DNA of 64,000 nt from Methylophaga thalassica MP (GCF_000214595.1 NZ_AFIG01000001.1:830001-894000), one strand, 5' to 3'; counted from the first letter of the stretch, positions 44,030 to 53,504 are shown. The notes: a model not told the origin generated them from the sequence alone. Program-made: numbers and translations.

Positions 44030-44069
44030 AAAAAAGCCCGGTAGTGAACACTACCGGGCTTTTTGTTTT
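44030..44069. terminator. Bidirectional Rho-independent terminator between clpA and cobO
   Basis: Perfect 11-bp stem AGCCCGGTAGT (44035-44045) with ACTACCGGGCT (44050-44060), loop GAAC, flanked by an A-run before and a T-rich run after. It should end clpA on the + strand and, from the other side, the leftward cobalamin operon. Confidence 0.93.
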
Positions 44070-44348
44070 GTGCTGGTCATTACTCTATGTCAACACTTTT
44101 CTACAGAGTTATACACTTGTATTTTTTCTGTAATGCTTTTATTAAAAAGTTCCCGTAAGCGACTGATTTTTAATGGCAGCGTTATAACTTATTGATTTTT
44201 AATGATAAAATTATATGGTTATTTTTTAACCATTTTGAGAAGAGCCTTTGTATGAGAGGCACTTAGCGACTAACTCCAAACTTAATCACAGAGTTATCCA
44301 CAGAAAATGTGAGTAACTTTACAGTTTTATGACAGGGTAAAAAGCCGC
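44070..44348. other. AT-rich gene-free region with DnaA-box-like sites
   Basis: About 280 nt between convergent clpA and cobO with no gene. It contains a perfect DnaA-box consensus TTATCCACA at 44294-44302 and a near match TTATACACT at 44109-44117. These lie within a 13/14-identical direct repeat (ACAGAGTTAT plus NCAC at 44103 and 44288). A 7-bp hairpin around TTTTT is at 44215-44233. No dnaA, dnaN or gidA is near, so it is not an obvious chromosomal origin. Confidence 0.55.
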
Positions 44349-44957
44349 TTATAATTCGATGCCTTTCTGTGCTTTTATACCGGCACGAAATGCATGTTTA
44401 ACATCCTCAATACGGCTAACGGTATCTGCTGCCTCTATGACGCTGTCAGGGGCTCCTCGACCGGTGATAATGACATGTTGCATCTCTGGTCTTTGTGCGA
44501 TGTCATTTAATACTGTTTCGGCATTGAGATATTTCATCTTCAAGACAATATTCAACTCATCTAATAACACGACATCGATTTCTGGATCGTTGAGCATGGC
44601 TTTGCAGATTTCCCAGCCTTTTTCTGCGGAAGCAATATCTTGTTCAAGGTTTTGTGTTTCCCAGGTAAAACCATCACCAACCACATGATAAGAAACTTCT
44701 TCGGGGAAGCGACGGAAAAATGATTCTTCGCCTGTACTGAAAGCGCCTTTAATAAACTGAACCACACCGACTTTCATACCATGCCCCAAGGCTCTGGCCA
44801 CCATCCCAAATCCAGAAGAACTCTTGCCTTTGCCATTACCCGTAATAACTAATAATAAACCTTTGTCTTTTTCTGCTTTTTGAATTTTCTCATCGACCAC
44901 ATTTTTATGGCGTTGCATACGTTTTTTATGACGTTCACTTTTTTCAGTATCAGACAT
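44349..44957 (-). CDS. cobO: Cob(I)yrinic acid a,c-diamide adenosyltransferase
   Basis: Transfers the adenosyl group from ATP to cob(I)alamin or its precursors (also called BtuR/CobA in enterobacteria). The 202-residue protein has the P-loop GNGKGKSSSGFGMVARALGHG near 41-61 and the DVVLLDELNIVLK strand. A charged N-terminal extension (ERHKKRMQRHK) is typical. It is the last gene of the leftward B12 operon, 9 nt after cobS. Confidence 0.95.
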   Translation of the reverse strand: MSDTEKSERHKKRMQRHKNVVDEKIQKAEKDKGLLLVITGNGKGKSSSGFGMVARALGHGMKVGVVQFIKGAFSTGEESFFRRFPEEVSYHVVGDGFTWETQNLEQDIASAEKGWEICKAMLNDPEIDVVLLDELNIVLKMKYLNAETVLNDIAQRPEMQHVIITGRGAPDSVIEAADTVSRIEDVKHAFRAGIKAQKGIEL

Positions 44958-44966
44958 TGGATTTTC

Positions 44967-45689
44967 CTAAAACAAAATTAAAAACAATAAAAAGCTGATT
45001 TCCAGCAATTCGACCATCGCCCCGGCTGTATCACCGGTAAAGCCATCAAGCCGATGCTCCATCGTGTAGCGATGTAATAAGAATACGATCAACCCAAGTA
45101 ACAGCGGTGTGAAACCCAGGCAGAATAATGCGATGACGGTGGTGATAAGCAGCATCCATTTCACTTGCTTGACGGGAAGGCACTGTTTTAATACGGCACC
45201 AATGCCGTTGGGTCTGACATAGTCAGTCGTCAGAAATAATAATGGCATCGCCGTTCTGGCCAGGATGATGCTCCAGATTAAGGCGGAGGTTTCGCCTGAT
45301 GAGATAACGATTTCTACTAAGGCCAGTTTGATTAATAAGCTTAACGTTAATACAACGACCGCAATGGGGCCCGCTGCCGGGTCTTTCATAATCTCCAGCG
45401 TACGTTGTTTATTGCCGATACCGCCTAGCCAGGCATCAGCCGAATCAGCAAGACCGTCAATATGTAAGCCACCCGTTAACAATACCCAGGCTGTCAGTAA
45501 TAAAGCAGCACTGAGCAAACTGTAGGAAACAGGGAGGACGGATATGAGTCCTGACAAAATTAAGCCGATAATCAAGCCAATAACAGGATAAAAAACTAAG
45601 GAACGTCCAAGCTGTTGATCACTTGCACTGGCATAGCTGACCGGAATAATCGTGAGAAATTGAAGGGCTATTTGGAACGATAACCACAT
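44967..45689 (-). CDS. cobS: Adenosylcobinamide-GDP ribazoletransferase
   Basis: Membrane enzyme that joins adenosylcobinamide-GDP to alpha-ribazole (phosphate), the last assembly step of cobalamin. The 240-residue protein has several hydrophobic helices and the Asp-rich motifs HIDGLADSADAWLGG and LDGFTGDTAGAMVELLE expected to bind metal-GDP substrate. Its ATG overlaps the cobT stop by 1 nt. Confidence 0.95.
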   Translation of the reverse strand: MWLSFQIALQFLTIIPVSYASASDQQLGRSLVFYPVIGLIIGLILSGLISVLPVSYSLLSAALLLTAWVLLTGGLHIDGLADSADAWLGGIGNKQRTLEIMKDPAAGPIAVVVLTLSLLIKLALVEIVISSGETSALIWSIILARTAMPLLFLTTDYVRPNGIGAVLKQCLPVKQVKWMLLITTVIALFCLGFTPLLLGLIVFLLHRYTMEHRLDGFTGDTAGAMVELLEISFLLFLILF

Positions 45690-46750
45690 TACGTGTCTCC
45701 TTTACTGATATTGGCTTGTTCGAATGTGGCCATACCATTGTGTAACAGACAGGCTTGGCGAAGAAGAGGAACAGCCACTGCTGCACCACTGCCTTCTCCC
45801 AGACGCATATCCAGTTGAAGTAATGGTTTCGCGTCTAAAGCGTTTAAAACCACTTTATGACCGGGCTCAGCACTTTGATGGCTATAAATAAACCAGTCTT
45901 TGCATCCTGGCTGCATTCTCTCAGCCGTTAATGCCGCCACCGTACTGATAAAGCCATCTATCAGCACTGGAATACCTTGTTTGGCACAGGTCAGATAAGC
46001 ACCGACCATGGCAGCGATTTCAAAGCCACCCAATAGCGTAAGTGTCGACAGAGGACCATCATTCAATTCTGATTGGTGTAATTCAAGTGCATGTTGAATG
46101 ACAGTGACTTTATGTTGAATACCTTGTTTATCCAGTCCTGTGCCAGGACCTACCACATCGATAGGGTCGCATTTCAGCAGAGCAGAGGCTAAAGCACTGG
46201 CGGTAGAGGTATTACCAATCCCCATTTCACCAGCAATATAGAGTTGGGTGTTATCAATATCACTTAAGACATTATCACGACCAACTAATATTGCCTGTTG
46301 GCATTGTTGCTCTGTCATCGCTGGACCCTGACAGAAATTCGCCGTGCCAGCGTCGATACGTTTATCGAATACGCCTGGAATGTCTTCCAATGTGTCTACT
46401 GTACCAACGTTGATCACATCGAGTTTTGCGGTTAACTCCTGTGCTAATACGCTAATAGCAGCACCGCCATTGGCAAAGTTTCTGATCATGGCTGCAGTAA
46501 CGGATTGAGGGAAGGCTGAAACACCTTCGGCCATGACGCCATGGTCTGCGGCATAAACAGTGATATGCACATGCGTCAGGTCCGGAATTTCACTAGCCTG
46601 TAAACTGGCAATCTTGACGGCTAAGTTTTCCAGCTGCCCTAGAGAGCCGGGCGGTTTAGTCAACTGCTGCTGACGCGCCAAGGCTTGTTGTTCATGCGTC
46701 TTATCTACTGATTTAACTGGTTGTTTGAGCCATTCAGCGAAGCTGTTCAT
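45689..46750 (-). CDS. cobT: Nicotinate-nucleotide-dimethylbenzimidazole phosphoribosyltransferase
   Basis: Activates the lower ligand by making alpha-ribazole phosphate from DMB and nicotinate mononucleotide. The 353-residue protein has the KPPGSLGQLE N-terminal motif, GEMGIGNTSTASAL and the C-terminal catalytic-glutamate motif MRLGEGSGAAVAVPLL. It overlaps cobU by 17 nt. The supply of DMB is explained by bluB in the same operon. Confidence 0.96.
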   Translation of the reverse strand: MNSFAEWLKQPVKSVDKTHEQQALARQQQLTKPPGSLGQLENLAVKIASLQASEIPDLTHVHITVYAADHGVMAEGVSAFPQSVTAAMIRNFANGGAAISVLAQELTAKLDVINVGTVDTLEDIPGVFDKRIDAGTANFCQGPAMTEQQCQQAILVGRDNVLSDIDNTQLYIAGEMGIGNTSTASALASALLKCDPIDVVGPGTGLDKQGIQHKVTVIQHALELHQSELNDGPLSTLTLLGGFEIAAMVGAYLTCAKQGIPVLIDGFISTVAALTAERMQPGCKDWFIYSHQSAEPGHKVVLNALDAKPLLQLDMRLGEGSGAAVAVPLLRQACLLHNGMATFEQANISKGDT

Positions 46751-47261
46751 GCAGTTGTCCTTTTAATATATGAGGTAAACCTGCCACGGTTAAGATGACG
46801 TTATCGCTCATTTTGGCGATACGCTGATGTAAGACACCAGCCTCATCACAATAACGACGGGTTAAATCACCCAAAGGCATCACGCCCATATTGGTTTCAT
46901 TACTGACCATAATGATGTGTTTATCAGTGGTTTGCAGCGTATCTAACAACGCTGATATCTGTTCTGTCAGCAGATCGCCTTCAGCTAATAAGAGATTGGT
47001 CAGCCACAGGGTTAAACAATCTATCAGTACAACATCCGTTGTTGCTTGGTTTATTGCATCCCCTAGATAAAGCGGCTGTTCAATGGTTGGCCAGTTGTCT
47101 GGTCGTTGTTGCTGATGCTGTTTAATCCGTTGTGCCATTTCATCATCATGCGCTTGTGCCGTGGCGATATAACTGACGATTTGGCTGGTGGCGTTTGCCC
47201 ACTGCTCAGCTAAGTGACTTTTACCTGATTTTGTGCCACCCAGAATTAATGTCTTGGTCAT
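46734..47261 (-). CDS. cobU: Bifunctional adenosylcobinamide kinase/guanylyltransferase
   Basis: Phosphorylates adenosylcobinamide and transfers GMP to it in nucleotide-loop assembly. The 175-residue protein has the P-loop GGTKSGKS at 8-15, the [12 protein letters not shown] segment and [15 protein letters not shown]. The start overlaps the cobQ stop by 4 nt (ATGA). Confidence 0.96.
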   Translation of the reverse strand: MTKTLILGGTKSGKSHLAEQWANATSQIVSYIATAQAHDDEMAQRIKQHQQQRPDNWPTIEQPLYLGDAINQATTDVVLIDCLTLWLTNLLLAEGDLLTEQISALLDTLQTTDKHIIMVSNETNMGVMPLGDLTRRYCDEAGVLHQRIAKMSDNVILTVAGLPHILKGQLHEQLR

Positions 47262-48724
47262 CGTCGGTCCTCAAGAATCTGCATCAACTTTTCTGTGTTC
47301 ACATGTGTTGCAATCATCTCTGCCAGTTTATTGATGTCATTTTCACGAAGCTGCCAGTAATCGACAGACTGAACATCATCAAGACCTGCCCAAGTCAGTA
47401 TGGCTTGAGCAGCTTCGTCATGTTCAAATAAACCATGTAGATACGTACCGATAATCTGTCGGTCATCACTGATAGCACCATCCGGACCATGTGATAGTGT
47501 CATCAGGGGCGATGCCAGCGCTTTTCCTGTGCTGATACCTGCATGTATTTCATAACCGGATATAGTGACGGCTGAACTATTGATAAGTAATTGTCCCTGA
47601 TTTTGTCGTAATGTTTTATCGCCGGCTAGCGTTGTTTCCATATCCAGCAAGCCGAGACCATCACTGCTACCAGGCTGACTTTCAATGCCATCAGGATCAT
47701 GAATCAGTCTGCCAAGCATTTGAAAACCACCACAGATACCCAACACTTTGCCACCATAACGACAGTGTTTAGCTATGGCTTCAGGCCAGCCTTGTTTAAT
47801 CAGCCACTCTAAATCAGCACGGACGTGTTTACTGCCAGGCAAAATAATCAGATCGGCCGCCGGGATGGTGTCATCAGGGCCGATAAACTGTAAATTGACT
47901 TGAGGATGCAATCTTAATGGGTCTAAATCAGTATGGTTACTGATGCGGGGTAATACCGGCACGATAATATTGAGTTGTTTATCTGAGCCCGTTATTTGTT
48001 GGGTATTCACCGCATCTTCAGCTTCTAAATGTAAACCGTGCAGATAGGGCAAAACACCTAACACCGGTTTACCGGTTTTTTGTTTCAGCCAGTCCAGACC
48101 GGGTTGCAATAGACTCATATCACCGCGAAAGCGATTAATAATAAAGCCTTTAATCCGCGCTTGTTCTGACTCAGATAAACACGACAGCGTGCCGACCAGA
48201 TGAGCAAATACACCACCGCGATCAATATCGGCAATCAGAATAACCGGACAATCTACAGCTTCTGCAAAGCCCATATTGGCGATGTCACGATCGCGTAAAT
48301 TAATTTCTGCTGGTGAGCCCGCACCTTCTACGACAACAAGGTCATAATTCGATTCCAGCCGGTGATGCGAATCGAGAACCGCTTGCATCGCCGTAGGCTT
48401 ATAGTCGTGGTAAAAGCGCGCTTCCATATTGGCAACCGCTTTGCCATGAATAATGACCTGAGCACCAGAGTCACTATTAGGTTTGAGTAGCACCGGGTTC
48501 ATATCAATATGTGGTGCCAGATGACAGGCTTGTGCTTGTACCGCCTGAGCGCGACCGATTTCACCACCTTCTGCGGTCACTGCACTATTGAGTGCCATAT
48601 TTTGTGGTTTGAACGGCGCAACTTGATAACCTTGTTGTTTAAACCAGCGACATAAGGCGGTGACAACGGTACTTTTGCCCGCATCAGATGTGGTGCCCTG
48701 AACCATTAATGTTTTATGTTTCAT
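47258..48724 (-). CDS. cobQ: Cobyric acid synthase
   Basis: Glutamine amidotransferase that amidates four side chains of adenosylcobyrinic acid a,c-diamide. The 488-residue protein has the N-terminal synthetase domain [30 protein letters not shown] and [14 protein letters not shown], then a class I amidotransferase domain with nucleophile Cys in [13 protein letters not shown] 48724 is used; an in-frame TTG at 48730 would add two residues. Its start overlaps the end of the PLP gene by about 11 nt. Confidence 0.96.
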   Translation of the reverse strand: MKHKTLMVQGTTSDAGKSTVVTALCRWFKQQGYQVAPFKPQNMALNSAVTAEGGEIGRAQAVQAQACHLAPHIDMNPVLLKPNSDSGAQVIIHGKAVANMEARFYHDYKPTAMQAVLDSHHRLESNYDLVVVEGAGSPAEINLRDRDIANMGFAEAVDCPVILIADIDRGGVFAHLVGTLSCLSESEQARIKGFIINRFRGDMSLLQPGLDWLKQKTGKPVLGVLPYLHGLHLEAEDAVNTQQITGSDKQLNIIVPVLPRISNHTDLDPLRLHPQVNLQFIGPDDTIPAADLIILPGSKHVRADLEWLIKQGWPEAIAKHCRYGGKVLGICGGFQMLGRLIHDPDGIESQPGSSDGLGLLDMETTLAGDKTLRQNQGQLLINSSAVTISGYEIHAGISTGKALASPLMTLSHGPDGAISDDRQIIGTYLHGLFEHDEAAQAILTWAGLDDVQSVDYWQLRENDINKLAEMIATHVNTEKLMQILEDRR

Positions 48725-49709
48725 GATCAACTCGTAGCGATTGCAGGGCTTTTTCTAACTGCTGCCATTGCTGTTCATTGGCGGGTAAACCAAAACGCAA
48801 ACTGGCAGGGGATTCAAATAAGCGGGTCAGAATGGCATTTTTTGCCAGTTTCTCATGTATGTCTTTGGCGACAGAAAGTCTGACCCACTGAAATAAGTCT
48901 GTGCCAGCGGTAGGACTGAGACCATAACGAGTCAGTAATTGCGCCAGACGTGCTGATTGAAACTGAAGTTGCTGGCGGCAGTGTTGTTGCCAGTCAGTAT
49001 CTTTAAAAGCGTGTATGGTGATATAACGTGAAGCAGTAGCAATGGGCCACGGGCCCAGGTGTTCTTTCATCTGATCGAGAACGGATTGTTCGGCGATTAA
49101 AAAACCAACACGACAACCTGCCAAACCAAAGAATTTACCAACCGATCTGAGGATAAGGAGTCCAGGCATGGCAGGCAGACGACAAAGACTTTTGTCAGGT
49201 GATGTATCAATAAAGGCTTCATCTACCACAAGCCAGCCATCATGTTGTTGTAATTGTTGATGCCAGCTTAAAAGTTGTTCTTTTTTGTATTGCCTGCCAC
49301 TTGGGTTAGTCGGGTTGATGATGATTAGCACATCTGTTTCGGCAAGCAATGAATCAATCTCGTCGTGATGGATGGCCTCAACATCATGACCTGCTTTTTG
49401 CCAACTATAAGCATGTTCGGCATAGCAGGGGTGTATGACCCTCACTCTGCAAGGCTCGCGTAATTGCGGTAAAAACTGAATGGCAGCCTGGCTTCCGGGC
49501 AGGGCAATTAAACTTTCATTGCCATAATAGTTTGCCGCTGCAGTGAGTAAATCATCATCCTGTTCCGGTAAACGTGTCCAAACCTGTTCTGGCAGGGGGG
49601 GAACAGGCCAGCCATTGGGATTAATACCGGTAGATAAATCCAACCAATACTCGCTGGCTATGCCGTACTTTTTGATGTAATGGTTGAGTTTGCCACCGTG
49701 TTCAAGCAT
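48714..49709 (-). CDS. cobD: Threonine-phosphate decarboxylase, cobalamin biosynthesis
   Basis: PLP-dependent aminotransferase-fold enzyme (CobD of Salmonella, CobC of Pseudomonas) that makes the aminopropanol phosphate linker. The 331-residue protein begins [14 protein letters not shown] and has [35 protein letters not shown] and the PLP-lysine motif [15 protein letters not shown]. Histidinol-phosphate aminotransferases are similar, but the operon context supports the cobalamin role. It overlaps cbiB by 8 nt. Confidence 0.94.
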   Translation of the reverse strand: MLEHGGKLNHYIKKYGIASEYWLDLSTGINPNGWPVPPLPEQVWTRLPEQDDDLLTAAANYYGNESLIALPGSQAAIQFLPQLREPCRVRVIHPCYAEHAYSWQKAGHDVEAIHHDEIDSLLAETDVLIIINPTNPSGRQYKKEQLLSWHQQLQQHDGWLVVDEAFIDTSPDKSLCRLPAMPGLLILRSVGKFFGLAGCRVGFLIAEQSVLDQMKEHLGPWPIATASRYITIHAFKDTDWQQHCRQQLQFQSARLAQLLTRYGLSPTAGTDLFQWVRLSVAKDIHEKLAKNAILTRLFESPASLRFGLPANEQQWQQLEKALQSLRVDHET

Positions 49710-50610
49710 AGCTAATTCCTGTGATCACAGTAATACCGGCCAGCCACAGCAATAGACTGTCTGTCACTAAATGTAAGGCGCGGGGAATATCACTCTCGCT
49801 CGCTTCGTGGTTGAGACCAAGCTTAGGACGATCATGCCAGACGCCGTGATAGCGAGCTAAACCGCCCAGCTTAATATTTAATGCACCAGCACCAGCCGCC
49901 ATAACTGGACCAGCATTAGGGCTATCCCATTGTTTAGCCTGTTGTTTCCAGCACTGTAAACCTGAACGGACATCACCCACCAGAGCATAGCTGAGTGCTG
50001 TTAAACGGGCTGGAATAAAGTTCAGCACATCATCAATACGCGCAGCAAAACGGCCAAAGAATAAATAGCGCTCTGTTTTATAGCCCCACATGGCATCCAG
50101 AGTATTACTGAGACGATAGATAACGACGCCAGGCAATCCTGCCACGATAAACCAAAAGATAGCTGAAAAAATGGCATCGGCGCCATTTTCTAATACAGAT
50201 TCGATACTGGCTTTAGGAATATGCAGAGTTTCCCTGTCACGGCTGACAATATAGCTGGTATAAGTTTTTGCCTGTTCAATATCACCTTGTTTCAATGCTT
50301 CGATGATCGGGGTGACATGGTCATACAAACTCCGATGGCCAATACAAAGGTAAAGTACCAGCACACTAAATAAGCTGTTGAGCACGGTAATTTGACTCAT
50401 AAAATAGGCAATCAAGGCAAAAGGTAAGACGAGTATCAGCCAACCGAGTAAGCCATTGATAAACTGTTTTTTTTGATTGTGTTCTGATGAATATAATCTG
50501 GTTTCAACGAGCTTGGTCAGACGCCCAAAACCAACCAGCGGATGGCGACGTGTTGGTTCGCCAAGCAACCAGTCAAGCAATACGGCAAGCACGATAAACA
50601 GTAAGGTCAT
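49702..50610 (-). CDS. cbiB: Adenosylcobinamide-phosphate synthase
   Basis: Membrane protein that attaches aminopropanol (phosphate) to adenosylcobyric acid (CbiB, CobD in Pseudomonas nomenclature). The 302-residue protein has several membrane helices, the N-terminal DWLLGEPTRRHPLVGFG motif, IVSRDRETL and the SPNAGPVMAAGAGAL loop. It overlaps the bluB stop by 4 nt. Confidence 0.95.
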   Translation of the reverse strand: MTLLFIVLAVLLDWLLGEPTRRHPLVGFGRLTKLVETRLYSSEHNQKKQFINGLLGWLILVLPFALIAYFMSQITVLNSLFSVLVLYLCIGHRSLYDHVTPIIEALKQGDIEQAKTYTSYIVSRDRETLHIPKASIESVLENGADAIFSAIFWFIVAGLPGVVIYRLSNTLDAMWGYKTERYLFFGRFAARIDDVLNFIPARLTALSYALVGDVRSGLQCWKQQAKQWDSPNAGPVMAAGAGALNIKLGGLARYHGVWHDRPKLGLNHEASESDIPRALHLVTDSLLLWLAGITVITGISYA

Positions 50611-51269
50611 AGCTTGGCAGGTTCATCCCATTGGTTTTCATATAAAACCGCGTCCAGCTCAATACCTTGTCGCCAGTTTTCCATTTGTAACATCGGCTCT
50701 GGATAAAACTCATTAACCTGACCCAGGCAGAGAATAGCGACGGGGGAGGCACCCGAAGGGAGTTTCAGTAATTGTGCCAGTGCCTCAGGTTCAAAAATAG
50801 AAACCCAGCCCATGCCCAAACCTTCCACTCTTGCTGCGAGCCACATATTTTGGATGGCACAAGATACTGAGGCCAAATCCATATTCGGCATGGTTCGTCT
50901 GCCAAAAATATGTTCTTCACGTTTATCACATAAAGCGACAATCAGGATTTCAGCACAATTATCCATGCCCTCGACTTTTAAACGCATAAACTCATCTTCG
51001 CGTTCATTCATGGCTTTGGCTGTTTCAATACGTTCCTTTTCCACCAGTGCTTTTATTTTTTCGCGAATAATGGAATCAGTAATTCGAATTATTCGCCAGG
51101 GTTGCATCAGGCCGACACTGGGGGCTTGATGAGCCGCGATCAGTAAACGTTTTAATTGTTCTGGATCAACAGGAGCTGGTCGAAAGTGACGCATATCCCG
51201 ACGTTCTGCTATGGCGCGATAAACGGCTTCTCGTTCTTCTTGTGAAAACTGATGAGGTGAATCACTCAT
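50607..51269 (-). CDS. bluB: 5,6-dimethylbenzimidazole synthase BluB
   Basis: Nitroreductase-fold enzyme that cleaves reduced FMN with O2 to make dimethylbenzimidazole, the lower ligand of B12. The 220-residue protein has the N-terminal IAERRDMRHFRPAPVD with the conserved Asp, the SVGLMQPWRIIRI segment and GLGMGWVSIFEP with the conserved Ser. ATG 51269 overlaps the cobB stop (ATGA). It requires oxygen, so the host makes true cobalamin aerobically. Confidence 0.93.
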   Translation of the reverse strand: MSDSPHQFSQEEREAVYRAIAERRDMRHFRPAPVDPEQLKRLLIAAHQAPSVGLMQPWRIIRITDSIIREKIKALVEKERIETAKAMNEREDEFMRLKVEGMDNCAEILIVALCDKREEHIFGRRTMPNMDLASVSCAIQNMWLAARVEGLGMGWVSIFEPEALAQLLKLPSGASPVAILCLGQVNEFYPEPMLQMENWRQGIELDAVLYENQWDEPAKL

Positions 51270-52555
51270 GGCGTCAACCACGCTGCAATAAGGTGAGGGT
51301 TTGAGTAAAAATAAAAGTGGATATAGCTGGCGGTTAAACGCTGTTGTTGATAGACCACTTCACTGACCGATTTACCATTAGGACACTGTCCGTTTATCTC
51401 CGAGACCAGTTCTGTACTGAGTAAAGAATGATGATAGGTGTGGCCTCTGATGGCCGCAACATTGATTGTCACTTCCTGTAATCCGAGAGCTGTCAGTCTC
51501 GCCTGAAGTTTGGCTTTGGCAGGCAAAATTCCACATAGACTAGCAGTGTTATCCGCTTTATCCGTCAGGGATTCACATAGGTATAACATGCCGCCACACT
51601 CAGCGATGATTGGTTTATTGGCATGGTAATGTTGGTGAATAGATTGAATCATATTGGTGTTTTGACTCAATGTCTCCAGATGTAGCTCGGGATAACCACC
51701 GGGCAGATAAAGGCTATCGATGTCTGGTAATTGTTTGTCTGTTAGTGGCGAGAAAAAAATAAGATCAGCACCTAAGGCTTCCAGACAATCCAGATTCGCT
51801 TGATAAAGAAAAGAGAAAGCGGCATCTCTGGCAATCCCAATCTTTACACCTTCGAGTAAGAGAGGCAGTGGCTCAACATCAATAAACGGAAAATCGATGT
51901 TAGGTAATGAGACTGTATTGTCGAAGTCAAAAGCGTCCAGAGTATGGCTCAGGCGTTGCTCTAAATCAGTGACTTCATTGGCTTGCTGTAAACCCAAATA
52001 ACGACTGGGCAGGGCATGTTCAGTTTGTCTGAACAAAGTAGCGAGACAAGGAAGAGTGTTAGGTAAGGCTTTTTTGAGCATATCGGCATGACGTTCACTG
52101 CCGACTTTATTAGCAATAACGGCAGCGACACGCGTATCTTTTCGATATTGGTCCAAACCGACAGCGATGGCTGCAAAGGTTTGTGCCATGGAACTGGCAT
52201 CGATCACGGCAAGGATAGGGATACCAAAAGCAGCAGCCAGATCAGCTGTGGAAGGTTCACCATCAAACAAGCCCATCACACCTTCAATCAAAATAATATC
52301 GGCTTGTTGCGCCGCTTCTGCTAAAAGTTGCTGACTGTGTTGTTTGCCGACCATCCACAGGTCAAGCTGATAAACAGGGTGACCTGATGCGTATTCTAAA
52401 ACCATAGGGTCCAGAAAATCTGGACCCACTTTGAATACGCGCACCTGTTTGTTTTGCTGCCGGTAATGTCTTGCTAATACAGCGGTGACCGTGGTTTTAC
52501 CTTGGCCAGATGCCGGTGCAGCAATGACAACAGCAGCGCATGACTGCGACTGCAT
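51266..52555 (-). CDS. cobB: Cobyrinic acid a,c-diamide synthase
   Basis: Glutamine amidotransferase that amidates the a and c acetamide side chains of (hydrogeno)cobyrinic acid (CobB in the aerobic, CbiA in the anaerobic pathway). The 429-residue protein starts with the P-loop domain VVIAAPASGQGKTTVTAVLA, has KVGPDFLDPM and LIEGVMGLFDG, and ends with an amidotransferase domain with Cys in AECGGMLYLCES. ATG 52555 sits just before the first strand; the longer open frame to 52618 overlaps the upstream gene and adds no homology. It starts 5 nt after the upstream membrane gene. Confidence 0.95.
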   Translation of the reverse strand: MQSQSCAAVVIAAPASGQGKTTVTAVLARHYRQQNKQVRVFKVGPDFLDPMVLEYASGHPVYQLDLWMVGKQHSQQLLAEAAQQADIILIEGVMGLFDGEPSTADLAAAFGIPILAVIDASSMAQTFAAIAVGLDQYRKDTRVAAVIANKVGSERHADMLKKALPNTLPCLATLFRQTEHALPSRYLGLQQANEVTDLEQRLSHTLDAFDFDNTVSLPNIDFPFIDVEPLPLLLEGVKIGIARDAAFSFLYQANLDCLEALGADLIFFSPLTDKQLPDIDSLYLPGGYPELHLETLSQNTNMIQSIHQHYHANKPIIAECGGMLYLCESLTDKADNTASLCGILPAKAKLQARLTALGLQEVTINVAAIRGHTYHHSLLSTELVSEINGQCPNGKSVSEVVYQQQRLTASYIHFYFYSNPHLIAAWLTP

Positions 52556-52560
52556 CTCTA

Positions 52561-53142
52561 TTAATGCTGTTGATCTGCTCGTTGTGTCGTTGCTGTGAAA
52601 TGCAGAGACACATGGCAAATCATTGCAACTACCAGATAGAAACTCATTACAGCCAGGTTTTTAGGGAAGTACTGAATAAAACGCTGTGTGTATTCAGTGA
52701 ATGTTGGATCAGGATAACGGCCAGAGAAGAAGTAGAAACCGCCACCACTAAATAAGGTGGCTGCAGTGGCTGCTACCAATACACTGCCAACAAGCGGCAA
52801 TAAGGTGGCTGCATTAAATTGATATTTTGATGCATACCAGCGTCCAGCCATCCATAAGCTACCATAAGCAGGAATCAGAAATCCGTAAGCAGGAGACATA
52901 CAGAAACTATTACTTAATTGACCACCACCCAACAACACACTGGCGATATCGAGGCCAGCAGCCATTACTAAAAATACAGGAAACCAGGCAGCTGAACTCA
53001 GGTAAAGACCGGCTAGGAAAAAGATAGCCCATGATGCACTCGGTAACGCGTCGACAGAAGCAAAATGATGACCTCGGGTCATGAACATTAAAAGTGCTAA
53101 AAGACCAGCAATAATCAGTTGCTGAGAACGAGATAAGGTCAT
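52561..53142 (-). CDS. B12-regulated integral membrane protein of unknown function (possible B12/cobalt transport component)
   Basis: A 193-residue protein with about five hydrophobic helices, conserved-looking polar spots MTRGHHF and PSASWAIFFLAGLYL, and a glycine-rich VLLGGGQLSN loop. No ATPase or known transporter motif is present. It is the first gene behind the leftward cobalamin riboswitch and precedes the cob genes, so a role in corrinoid or cobalt uptake is likely. It may match the family sometimes labelled BtuN in B12 transport annotation; I am not certain. Size and topology would also suit an ECF S-component-like protein. ATG 53142 is preceded by GGAG at 53155-53152. Confidence 0.6.
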   Translation of the reverse strand: MTLSRSQQLIIAGLLALLMFMTRGHHFASVDALPSASWAIFFLAGLYLSSAAWFPVFLVMAAGLDIASVLLGGGQLSNSFCMSPAYGFLIPAYGSLWMAGRWYASKYQFNAATLLPLVGSVLVAATAATLFSGGGFYFFSGRYPDPTFTEYTQRFIQYFPKNLAVMSFYLVVAMICHVSLHFTATTQRADQQH

Positions 53143-53208
53143 GATGTGATTCTCCAGTGTGCCCACCCGCACACAATAGGTTTTGAATTTGCCAGTTGGC
53201 ACGTTTTA

Positions 53209-53378
53209 TTTTCAGGCCGGTCTCCGGACTTGTGAGTTTTGCCTGATAAACACCTTCCCATACAGCGCTGTACAGTGGCATAACGTTTATCTCATCTCAC
53301 TTACCGTTGCGGGGGCAGTGTCGGCATTATCTAGTGATGCACCGACTTCCCGTTTACTTGCGTTAGCAACACCTAAAA
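53209..53378 (-). ncRNA. Cobalamin riboswitch controlling the leftward cob operon
   Basis: Read on the - strand the RNA starts TTTTAGGTG and has GGGAAGTCGGTGC, ACTGCCCCCGCAACGGTAAG, GCCACTG and GGGAAGG, then the B12 box AAGTCCGGAGACCGGCCTGA near the 3' end. TTTTAGG at the 5' end pairs with CCTGAAAA at the 3' end as P1. About 65 nt downstream a hairpin (arms GTGTGC/GCACAC, 53157-53174) abuts the GGAG of the first gene, so translational control is likely. B12 binding should repress the operon. Confidence 0.95.
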
Positions 53379-53379
53379 C

Positions 53380-53416
53380 ACGCGATAGAATAAGGATTAA
53401 TGCCACATATTGTCAA
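53380..53416 (-). promoter_or_regulatory. Predicted sigma70 promoter of the cob operon
   Basis: On the - strand TTGACA (53416-53411) is followed after 18 nt by TATTCT (53392-53387). The inferred transcription start near 53380 lies at the 5' end of the riboswitch, which supports the assignment. Confidence 0.7.
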
Positions 53417-53467
53417 TTTGCCGTATAGGAATCAGGCGTCATTGTCGCTATAGTTGACATAGTCAGT

Positions 53468-53503
53468 TTGACGGATGGATGCGCAGCCATTACTATGCGC
53501 GGC
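53468..53503 (+). promoter_or_regulatory. Predicted sigma70 promoter of btuB
   Basis: TTGACG (53468-53473), 17-nt spacer, TACTAT (53491-53496). The inferred start near 53503 lies just before the riboswitch P1 arm at 53505. A second TTGACA at 53454-53459 has no good -10 at proper distance. Confidence 0.65.
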
Positions 53504-53504
53504 T

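Noticed and set aside
12291-44069. Mobile elements or prophage
   Set aside because: No transposase, integrase, terminal inverted repeats or phage genes were seen; gene order is mostly that of ordinary gammaproteobacterial housekeeping regions.
44070-44348. Chromosomal origin (oriC)
   Set aside because: Only two DnaA-box-like sites, no cluster of boxes, and none of dnaA, dnaN, gidA/mnmG or parAB nearby.
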